A stretch of 11,956 bases of DNA, taken from positions 1 to 11,956 of the forward strand of contig JAFGFR010000299.1 of NCBI GenBank assembly GCA_016930955.1. The letters run 5' to 3'. Both the position numbers and the translations under genes were made by a program. Positions 5,916-11,956 of the stretch are shown here, piece after piece; position 1 is the first letter of the stretch; every line of letters starts with the position of its first letter. Source of the stretch: Victivallales bacterium (GTDB taxonomy: Bacteria; Verrucomicrobiota; Lentisphaeria; Victivallales; JAADHT01). The notes beneath the pieces are model-generated. The model did no database searches and was not told where the DNA came from. It saw only the letters and a program-made list of their open reading frames with translations.

Positions 5916-6656
5916 CTAGCTGGATGGCCTGACGATTCTGACCATACCGGGGATTTTGGACGGTTCGGGGAAGCCCATGAGGATGTGTCCATTTCGCGAC
6001 AGCCATTGTCTGGGCTCTTTGTATCCGGGAAGTATTCTGCCGAGAGCCTGCCAAAAAGCCCTGTTGTGCGAGTTGACCTCGAAATGCACCAGCTCGTGAA
6101 GTAGCACGTACTCGAAAACCCTCTCGGGGGCCATTATGAGTCGCCAGTTCAGGGAGACCGACCCGCTCCCGGAGCAGCTCCCCCATCTCGAGGTGAGGTC
6201 TCTCAGTCTGAATACCTTGGGGGCTGAACACTCATCCGCCCGCCCGGCCCTCAACATATCGAGCAGCAAATCCGCCGCCTGACGCATGTACCACCTCGCA
6301 AGGCTGCGCCGGCTGCCGGGGTAGTCAGCTATCCTGAAAACCCGCCCGTCAAACTCGACACCGCCGTACTCCCTGCGCAACTGCACCTCGAAACACTCAC
6401 CCTTGAACGGGATTTTCCCGCCGTCCTCGAGGACAGGCAGCGAATCAACCTGTCGACGGCGCTCGGCAAGATGTTTGCGTATCCACGACTCGTTGGCTGC
6501 CACAAAAGCCTTCGCCTGCCTCTCGGAGCAGCTCTGGGGCAGGGTCAGGCGCAGGCCGTCGCGCCCCATCACCAAACCCATCCTGCGGCACCTGCGGTTC
6601 CGCACGACCTGAAGCACCACCTTCTCCCCGGACAACTCAATCTCATATCCCGTCAT
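5916..6656 (-). CDS. YgjP/DUF45-type zinc metallopeptidase-like protein
   Basis: The product has 246 residues, normal for the family. The C-terminal half holds the diagnostic features in order: SRWGSC (156-161), LNWRLIMAP (169-177), HELVH (187-191) and the third metal ligand in SHNRAFW (H197). H187, H191 and H197 are the expected zinc ligands and E188 the catalytic base. The N-terminal half (about 1-115) has the family's beta-rich start with RNRRCRRMGLVM and the WIRKHL helix. It is predicted to be cytosolic, as there is no signal peptide. Its biological role is unknown; the family is often called a predicted metal-dependent hydrolase. The ATG at 6656 is chosen because GAAGG lies seven bases upstream. 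The GTG 13 codons earlier (6695) has no ribosome-binding site. Confidence 0.9.
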   Translation of the reverse strand: MTGYEIELSGEKVVLQVVRNRRCRRMGLVMGRDGLRLTLPQSCSERQAKAFVAANESWIRKHLAERRRQVDSLPVLEDGGKIPFKGECFEVQLRREYGGVEFDGRVFRIADYPGSRRSLARWYMRQAADLLLDMLRAGRADECSAPKVFRLRDLTSRWGSCSGSGSVSLNWRLIMAPERVFEYVLLHELVHFEVNSHNRAFWQALGRILPGYKEPRQWLSRNGHILMGFPEPSKIPGMVRIVRPSS

Positions 6657-6898
6657 ATCAAAGCCTTCACGCCGACAATCTGTAAGAGCAACCACAAGAT
6701 ATGCGCTAATCTACCCCGGCATCAAACCATATGCGAGCAGGAAAAACAGGAAAGACACACGCTGAGGCCTTGAACTCCGACGAAATGGACTCAACAGACC
6801 AGCCCGAGGCGGGAAACTTCTGCCGGAAGCGGGGGAAGTGACTTGGTGACCTAGTGTCTCCATGACCTCAACAAAGCGGTTGCCTCAGTGTGCCGGGG
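6657..6898. other. Non-coding gap upstream of the metallopeptidase gene
   Basis: No supported gene is present in these 242 bp. The only notable item is GACGAAATGGACTCAACAGA (6779-6798), which matches the reverse complement of 2883-2902 in 18 of 20 positions. A convincing promoter for the minus-strand metallopeptidase gene and a terminator for the small gene ending at 6899 were both looked for and not found. Confidence 0.5.
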
Positions 6899-7090
6899 CT
6901 AATTTCTGCTTTCCTTTTCGACCGTCGGCTCCCTGATGAACACCCCATGAGAGTACTCGAATCTATCCACATCGTTGCTTGCCTGAGCCAGGATCAGCCA
7001 TTGGGTCCATTGACGATCCAGTTCCTCGTCCGAGAGATTTTTGATGTCGAGGTCCTCCTCGCTCAGAAACTCGTCACGCAATTGAATCAT
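6899..7090 (-). CDS. Small acidic protein coupled to the nucleotidyltransferase-like gene
   Basis: The product has 63 residues, starts MIQLRDEFLSEEDLDIKNLS and is acidic and probably mostly helical. It has no signal peptide, membrane segment or known motif. Its ATG (7090-7088) overlaps the TGA of the preceding gene (7089-7087) as ATGA, the usual arrangement for translational re-initiation. This supports the start although the frame is open for 41 more codons upstream. A small partner tied to a nucleotidyltransferase-fold protein is reminiscent of two-gene toxin-antitoxin or regulatory modules, but nothing in the small protein itself proves such a role. Confidence 0.7.
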   Translation of the reverse strand: MIQLRDEFLSEEDLDIKNLSDEELDRQWTQWLILAQASNDVDRFEYSHGVFIREPTVEKESRN

Positions 7091-7884
7091 GACAGGCCTC
7101 CCGGAACGGTGACAGGCAGAAGGTCGTCTGCATGGCGGATCATTTCCCGATGTGCCGCAGAAAGCGGCTTGCCATCCAAAGAACGAGAGATTGCCGGCCA
7201 CATTGCCTGCCATTTCTCGGCGGCGGCCATATAGGCTGCGATTCGCCGCTCGTTTGCATGCATCAGTTGCCGACGTTCCTTGTCGAGCGCGACTTCAACA
7301 GCCTCGATCCCTTCGGCGATGGCCGCCAGCACATGACGCTGTTCTTTGAGCCCGGCGATCTTGTCGGGATATTGGGCGGCAAGTTTGATGAGGTCCCGTG
7401 CGCTCCTGGAATATTTCAGACGGTCCTCGATGGACTCCAACATCCTGCCAAGCTCCCCAATTACCGCATAATCCTTTTCACGGTTGGTCTTCTTGGTCTC
7501 TATGAGGTCGGCGCAATCAAGGAAGGCAATATCCCTATTTTCCTGTTCACGCCATAGCCGGTCAATTCTTTCAGGGGAAAGGCGAGGCGGGCGTGTGACG
7601 AAGTCGGTGCGTACCCTGATGTTCTGTGACATGAACTCGAAGTGCGCGCTCCACCCTCCCGACATCCATCGGATGTCCAAGGGCGCACCAAACCTATAGG
7701 TGGCTCCGTAGCTTTCAAGAAGACAGAGCACATGTGACATGGCTTCTTTGTCTTCACGCAGTACCCAGTCTCCGTCCTTGCTCATGAAGGCAACCCGATG
7801 CATAACGACGGCCTGGCCACCGCTTAGTATCGCGCGAAGACACCCGTCATTAAATTCCTTGGTCAGCTTTAAGTAGATGTTCAT
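7087..7884 (-). CDS. Putative nucleotidyltransferase-fold protein
   Basis: The product has 265 residues. The first 150 resemble stand-alone nucleotidyltransferase-superfamily proteins related to the AbiEii/MNT group. They contain SGGQAVVMHR (GG at 22-23), a DxD-like pair in SKDGDW (D37, D39), a further acidic residue in RVRTDF (D94), and the typical later motif DLIETKKTNREKDYAVIGEL (126-145). Residues 150-255 are helical and unassigned. Such proteins transfer nucleotides to proteins or RNA, or act as antitoxins; the actual substrate here is unknown. Assignment is by motif pattern only, and the first acidic motif is not canonical. The ATG at 7884 follows a weak AGG. The gene is the first of a two-gene unit with the 63-residue protein, and a good promoter lies directly upstream. 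Confidence 0.65.
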   Translation of the reverse strand: MNIYLKLTKEFNDGCLRAILSGGQAVVMHRVAFMSKDGDWVLREDKEAMSHVLCLLESYGATYRFGAPLDIRWMSGGWSAHFEFMSQNIRVRTDFVTRPPRLSPERIDRLWREQENRDIAFLDCADLIETKKTNREKDYAVIGELGRMLESIEDRLKYSRSARDLIKLAAQYPDKIAGLKEQRHVLAAIAEGIEAVEVALDKERRQLMHANERRIAAYMAAAEKWQAMWPAISRSLDGKPLSAAHREMIRHADDLLPVTVPGGLS

Positions 7885-7893
7885 TGAAAACCT

Positions 7894-7921
7894 AACATAT
7901 TACCTCACACGGTCATGTCAA
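7894..7921 (-). promoter_or_regulatory. Putative promoter of the nucleotidyltransferase pair
   Basis: On the minus strand a perfect -35 TTGACA (7921-7916) is followed after 16 bp by TATGTT (7899-7894), a four-of-six -10 box. The predicted start site is near 7887, only about three bases before the ATG at 7884, so the mRNA would be nearly leaderless. Element copy 4 begins 19 bp upstream of the -35 box and leaves it intact. Confidence 0.55.
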
Positions 7922-7940
7922 GCAGGATTTTCAAGTGGTG

Positions 7941-8125
7941 GAGCCAATTTCAAAACTCCGCGTGAACCGCGTTGGGAGCGCAGGTGCGGCAGACGGTGCG
8001 GCGAAATGGCTGATGCATACCCGAAGCTGTCTGTGCCTGCCATTTCGCCGTGCCGCGTGCCGTGCCTCCGCCCCAACCCTTTGGGCGGCAGGCCGCGCGG
8101 CCACGGGTAGCTTTGAAATTGGCTC
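7941..8125 (-). mobile_element. Copy 4 of the palindromic element, with target-site duplication
   Basis: This 185-bp copy has the best terminal inverted repeats: the left end GAGCCAATTTCAAA is matched exactly by the reverse complement of the right end TTTGAAATTGGCTC, and matching continues imperfectly inward. It is flanked by GGTG at 7937-7940 and 8126-8129, a 4-bp duplication. It contains the internal palindrome with perfect 12-bp arms (7999-8010 and 8039-8050) around a 28-nt loop that matches the copy 2 loop (reverse complemented) in 26 positions. It lacks about 100 bp of the other module. Orientation is opposite to copies 2 and 3. Confidence 0.92.
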
Positions 8126-8391
8126 GGTGGATAATTTTCAGGCCGGGAAACACTGCTTCAGGTTTAGGTCATGGTGATTCTGACAGACACATCCTGGACT
8201 GCGGATGGTTTTTTGCATTGCAGGCCTTTTATTTTGGGTTTTTGAATGTATTATTGAGCCGGCGGCAGAGGTTCGTTCGCGATCAGCACGGAACAGTCCT
8301 CGGGTGTCTCAGCCCCGACCCCAATGCGGTTTACTGAATATCGGCGTGACGGGTTGCATAAACGGGATATCTGTCCGGAACATGGAGCTTT
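8126..8391. other. Leader/intergenic region of the efflux operon
   Basis: These 266 bp hold no supported gene. TATTAT at 8249-8254 could serve as a -10 box for the efflux operon, but the hexamer at the proper distance upstream is a poor -35. No clear operator palindrome was recognised. The first bases (8126-8129) are the target duplication of element copy 4. Confidence 0.4.
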
Positions 8392-9636
8392 ATGGCTAAG
8401 ATTTTAAATTTTCTGAGAACTTTCCCCTGGCGCAAGCATGCCTTGTTGATCGCTGGTGTATGCCTGCTTCTTTTCTCTTTTGGTGCCGCATGGTACATGA
8501 TCGCCAACCGGCCCGTGTCAGGCAGGGTCAGGGGCGCCGCCCTGATCCCACAGGTGAATATCGTCGTGCTGGAGCCGAAAGATGTGAGTGTCGAGATAAA
8601 TGCCATGGGGCTGGTTACCCCTTCGATGAGGACCGACATAAGGTCAAGGGTCGTCGGTGAGATCGTCGAGCTTCATGAGCACCTCGAGCCGGGAGGCATA
8701 CTCCTCAAGGACGAGACAATTGTAAAGATAGACGACTCCGACTACAAGCTCGTTGTTGACACGATGCAGGCCAATCTTGCGAAAGCCGAGGCCGCGCTCC
8801 AGATCGAGAGGGCGCAGCAGAAAATAGCCGAGGCTCAGTTCAGCAGCTACCAGAACCGTGAAACCTCCGAACGGCTCGACATGGACATGATCCTCCGCAA
8901 ACCTCACGAGAGGTCAGTGATTGCCGATGTGCAGACAGCCAAGGCGAACCTCGAGAAGGCACAGTTGAACCTTGACAGGACCAAAATCGCCGCCCCTTTC
9001 AACTCGGTGGTGATCGAGAAGGATGTTGACATCGGGGAGCAGGCCGACACGCAGCGCATCCTTGCGGTGATCGCCTGCGTTGACAGCTTCTGGGTCAGGC
9101 TGCTTGTGCCTGTGGAGTCCCTGAGATGGGTCGAGTTCCCCACGAGGGAAAGTCCCGAGGGCAGCAAAGTATTCTTCGAGACCCACTCCGGAGTCCGAGA
9201 GGGCCGGGTGCTCAAACTTTTCGCGAACCTTTCTGAAAAAGGAAGGATGGCACAGATACTTGCGGAAGTCAAAGACCCATTGTGCCTCAAACCCGAGAAC
9301 CAAAAGCTCAGCCCCTTGCTCATCGGGAAATATATCAACGCCTCGATCTCCGGAAAACAGATAAACGGCGTGCTCGAGATCCCGAGGACGGCGTTCCGCG
9401 ACAGCCGCTCGGTATGGCTCATGGATGCCGATGACCGACTGCAGATCGTGGATGTCACACCAGTATGGACAACCCGCGACCATATTTATGTTAACAGCTC
9501 CGACCTGCCTGGAAAAAGCAGACTTGTCGTCTCCGACCTGGGATTCCCGGTGAAAAACATGTCGCTGGCTTTGGCCGGGAGCCATGACGCGACCGGAAAA
9601 GCACAGGGCAAGCATTCCGGGGACAGCAAGAAATGA
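8392..9636 (+). CDS. RND efflux periplasmic adaptor (membrane fusion protein)
   Basis: The product has 414 residues, typical for HlyD/AcrA-like adaptors. An N-terminal membrane anchor (about 17-38) follows a short basic start; no lipobox is seen. The two lipoyl half-motifs are at about 84-118 (RSRVVGEIVELHEHLEPGG) and 197-230 (TKIAAPFNSVVIEKDVDIGE). Between them lies a helical hairpin (about 120-195, rich in A, E, Q and K). Beta-barrel and membrane-proximal domains follow (about 233-390), and the tail is polar (395-414). In such systems the adaptor links the inner-membrane pump to an outer-membrane channel. The ATG is preceded by GGAG (8384-8387) with a tight 4-nt spacing. Its stop overlaps the start of the permease gene as ATGA, so the two are one operon. 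The substrate cannot be told from the sequence. Confidence 0.93.
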   Translation: MAKILNFLRTFPWRKHALLIAGVCLLLFSFGAAWYMIANRPVSGRVRGAALIPQVNIVVLEPKDVSVEINAMGLVTPSMRTDIRSRVVGEIVELHEHLEPGGILLKDETIVKIDDSDYKLVVDTMQANLAKAEAALQIERAQQKIAEAQFSSYQNRETSERLDMDMILRKPHERSVIADVQTAKANLEKAQLNLDRTKIAAPFNSVVIEKDVDIGEQADTQRILAVIACVDSFWVRLLVPVESLRWVEFPTRESPEGSKVFFETHSGVREGRVLKLFANLSEKGRMAQILAEVKDPLCLKPENQKLSPLLIGKYINASISGKQINGVLEIPRTAFRDSRSVWLMDADDRLQIVDVTPVWTTRDHIYVNSSDLPGKSRLVVSDLGFPVKNMSLALAGSHDATGKAQGKHSGDSKK

Positions 9637-11956
9637 AGCCTGAAAGCAATACCGGCCCCGTAGCCTGGATGGCAGGCAACCCCGTCGCCGCAAATTTGCT
9701 CATGGGCCTGTTCCTGGTCGGGGGGATCATCTCCATACTTTTTATCGTCAAAAAGGAATTCTTCCCGGAAATCTCCCGCGACACGGTGACGGTGAAGGTC
9801 GTCTATCCGGGGGCAAGCCCCGAGGAGATAGAGAAGGGTATTGTACTCTCGATCGAGGAAAGCATCAGGGCCGTTGACGGGGTCAAGGAGATCCGCTCCA
9901 CAGCCGCGGAAGGCTATGCCTCCGTGGTGACCGAACTCCACTCCAACATCGACCAGCCTAAGGCCTACCAGGACATCAAGAGCGAGGTTGACCGTATAAC
10001 CACCTTCCCCGAAGGTGCCGAAAGGCCGGTGGTAACTCTCGATGTCTTCCGGAGGGAGGTCATGTCCATAGCGATATACGGGGATGCTGACAGGCGCAGC
10101 CTATTCAACCTGGCGGAGATGCTCCGCGACCACTTCCTTGCAGATCCCGAGATATCGCAGATAGATTTATCCGGCACAAGTGACCTTGAGATAAGCGTCG
10201 AGGTGCCCGTCGAGAACCTCCGCCGCTACGGGCTGACCATTCCAGAAGTGGCTTCCTTGATATCCTCGACCTCGGTCGAGATACCTGCCGGCTCGATCAA
10301 GACCACATCAAGGGAGATTCTGGTCAGGATGATGGAGAGGAGAGAGTATGGCGACGAGTTCGGCAACATCCCGGTTGTCACTGGCCCCGAGGGGTCGAGG
10401 GTTTTGCTCAGGGACATCGCCGTGATCTCCGACGGTTTCGAGGACACCGACCGGTTCGCCTGGTTCGACGGCAAGCCGGCGGTCATGCTAAATGTCTACA
10501 GGGTCGGGAATGAAACCCCGATCTCGGTCTCCGACGCTGTCAAAAAAATGATCGGGGAAATCCACGACACTCTCCCTGAGGGCATCTCGATGAAGGTGCT
10601 TGACGACCGCGCAGACACCTACCGGCAGCGTATGAGCCTGCTCGCACGCAACGGCATTTTGGGCATAATTCTGGTGATACTCCTCCTCGGGGCCTTCCTC
10701 GAGATGCGTCTGGCATTCTGGGTGATGATGGGCATCCCGGTTTCTTTCCTCGCCGCCGCGATGATCATGCCCGCGCTGGGGCTCTCGCTGAACATGATGA
10801 CCATGTTCGCCTTCATTGTCGCCCTGGGGATAGTGGTTGACGATGCTATAGTTGTGGGCGAGAACATCTATCACCGCCATCAGGAGGGTATGAGCTTCAT
10901 GGATGCCGCGGTCTCCGGGACAAGGGAAGTGACGATACCTGTATCCTTCAGCATACTGACCAATATAGCCGCCTTCATCCCGCTTGCATTGCTCCCGGGC
11001 ACCACCGGCAAGATACTTTGGATGCTCCCGATGATCGTCATCTCCGCCTTTACGTTTTCATGGATAGAGAGCGTGTTCATACTCCCGGCTCATCTGGCGC
11101 ATGTGTCCGAGAAACCCCGCCGAGGATTTGTCAACAAATTCCTCCACGAGCGTCAGCAGAAGTTCAGCCGCTGGTTCGTCAGCTCGGTCAAAAAGTACTA
11201 CGGCCCCTTCATCAGAACAGCCCTTGCGCACAGATATTTCGTCATCGCCGTGGCGGTGTCGCTTCTCGCGTTGACACTCGCTTATGTGCAGAGCGGGAGA
11301 ATGGGTTTCGAGATATTCCCGCAGGTAGAAAGCGATTATGCCTTCGCCTTCGCAAGGCTGCCCTACGGCACGGCGGTGGCGAACACCGAGGAGGTCACCA
11401 GAAAACTTGTCGGCGCAGCCATGGAGGTTGTCGCCGAGTCCGGGAGGCCTGAGCTTTCCGAAGGGATTTTCGCGGACATAGGCAAGAGCGGCGGGCACAC
11501 CACGGAGATCCGCGTCTTCCTTGCCAGTCCCGAGATACGCGGGAAGATCATGAGCACCCAGCAGTTCGTGGATCGCTGGCGCGACAAGGTCGGCAGGATC
11601 CCGGGAGTCGAGGCCTTGTCCTTCCTTTCCGACAGGGGAGGCCCCGGCGGAGGCGCATCTCTGGATGTCGAGCTCAGACACAGGGACATGGAGGTCTTGC
11701 GCAACGCAAGCGCCGAACTCGCGGCGAACCTCGGCACGATAGCCAGGGTGTTCGACGTAGAGGACGGCTTCCAGCCCGGGAAGGAACAGCTTGACTTCAC
11801 CATCACCCCGGAAGGGCAGAGCCTTGGACTGACCTCCTCGGAAGTCGCACGCAGGCTCAGGGGCTTCTACGAGGGGACCGAGGCCCTGCGCCAGCAGCGC
11901 GGACGGAACGAGATAAAGGTCAAGGTTAGGCTGCCGAGGGAGCAGAGGGGCTCCGA
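9633..11956 (+). CDS. RND efflux inner-membrane permease (truncated by the window end)
   Basis: The frame is open from ATG 9633 to the edge, giving 774 of an expected roughly 1,030 or more residues. It begins MKPESNTGPVAWMAGNPVAA, with the first membrane helix near 18-38. A periplasmic porter domain follows (about 40-330; it includes the usual YPGASPEEIEKG). A helix bundle starts near 338, and a seventh helix lies near 535-553 before the second periplasmic domain. The proton-relay aspartates correspond to D403/D404 in GIVVDDAIVVGENI, as in AcrB-type pumps, so the pump should be active. It is proton-driven and pairs with the adaptor it overlaps by ATGA. Whether it belongs to the hydrophobic drug (HAE) or another subgroup is not decided; the VVDDAIVVGEN motif favours HAE-like. 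An outer-membrane channel gene may follow beyond the window. Confidence 0.95.
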   Translation, partial: MKPESNTGPVAWMAGNPVAANLLMGLFLVGGIISILFIVKKEFFPEISRDTVTVKVVYPGASPEEIEKGIVLSIEESIRAVDGVKEIRSTAAEGYASVVTELHSNIDQPKAYQDIKSEVDRITTFPEGAERPVVTLDVFRREVMSIAIYGDADRRSLFNLAEMLRDHFLADPEISQIDLSGTSDLEISVEVPVENLRRYGLTIPEVASLISSTSVEIPAGSIKTTSREILVRMMERREYGDEFGNIPVVTGPEGSRVLLRDIAVISDGFEDTDRFAWFDGKPAVMLNVYRVGNETPISVSDAVKKMIGEIHDTLPEGISMKVLDDRADTYRQRMSLLARNGILGIILVILLLGAFLEMRLAFWVMMGIPVSFLAAAMIMPALGLSLNMMTMFAFIVALGIVVDDAIVVGENIYHRHQEGMSFMDAAVSGTREVTIPVSFSILTNIAAFIPLALLPGTTGKILWMLPMIVISAFTFSWIESVFILPAHLAHVSEKPRRGFVNKFLHERQQKFSRWFVSSVKKYYGPFIRTALAHRYFVIAVAVSLLALTLAYVQSGRMGFEIFPQVESDYAFAFARLPYGTAVANTEEVTRKLVGAAMEVVAESGRPELSEGIFADIGKSGGHTTEIRVFLASPEIRGKIMSTQQFVDRWRDKVGRIPGVEALSFLSDRGGPGGGASLDVELRHRDMEVLRNASAELAANLGTIARVFDVEDGFQPGKEQLDFTITPEGQSLGLTSSEVARRLRGFYEGTEALRQQRGRNEIKVKVRLPREQRGS

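Noticed and set aside
9486..9941. Minus-strand frames across the adaptor-permease junction and elsewhere in the efflux genes
   Set aside because: They are antisense to two genes with strong family motifs and have no features of their own.

Overview
The window reads as chromosome of a Gram-negative bacterium with a fairly high G+C content. A Lys/Ala/Pro-rich histone-H1-like tail, a DUF1573 protein, a large repeat lipoprotein and non-autonomous palindromic elements would fit the PVC superphylum (Verrucomicrobiota, Kiritimatiellota or Lentisphaerota). That placement is an impression from gene style and was not tested.

Layout. Bases 1-87 are the end of a gene encoding a KKAPA-repeat basic tail, followed by a good intrinsic terminator. 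Next is a divergent pair: a secreted DUF1573 protein (254-967, minus) and a thioredoxin/CcdA-type membrane thiol-electron carrier (1310-2671, plus). A gene-poor 2672-3003 segment holds a likely terminator. On the minus strand follow a 919-residue lipoprotein built from repeated aromatic modules (3004-5763), a YgjP/DUF45-type zinc metallopeptidase (5916-6656), and a translationally coupled pair of a small acidic protein (6899-7090) and a putative nucleotidyltransferase-fold protein (7087-7884). The right end is the start of an RND efflux operon: periplasmic adaptor (8392-9636) and inner-membrane permease (9633 to the window edge, truncated), overlapping by ATGA.

The most notable content is a family of short, transposase-less elements with GAGCC...GGCTC terminal inverted repeats, present four times (183-254, 987-1269, 1334-1539, 7941-8125). 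Two copies carry clean 4-bp target-site duplications (CGTA and GGTG). The copies are modular: one has both an internal palindrome and a second module, and others have only one of these. The copy at 1334-1539 lies inside the signal-peptide coding region of the thioredoxin/CcdA gene. Element plus one duplication is exactly 210 nt, so 70 codons were added without a stop or a frameshift. Removing it on paper restores a textbook signal peptide. This resembles the in-frame palindromic elements known from Rickettsia, but the sequence looks unrelated. Another copy ends about 20 bp upstream of the DUF1573 start and must have displaced its promoter. A third sits just behind the nucleotidyltransferase promoter.

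Functionally, the divergent pair is probably envelope thiol/redox related, the efflux operon exports small molecules, and the lipoprotein is a surface or envelope protein of unknown role. No RNA genes, CRISPR arrays or transposase genes were seen.
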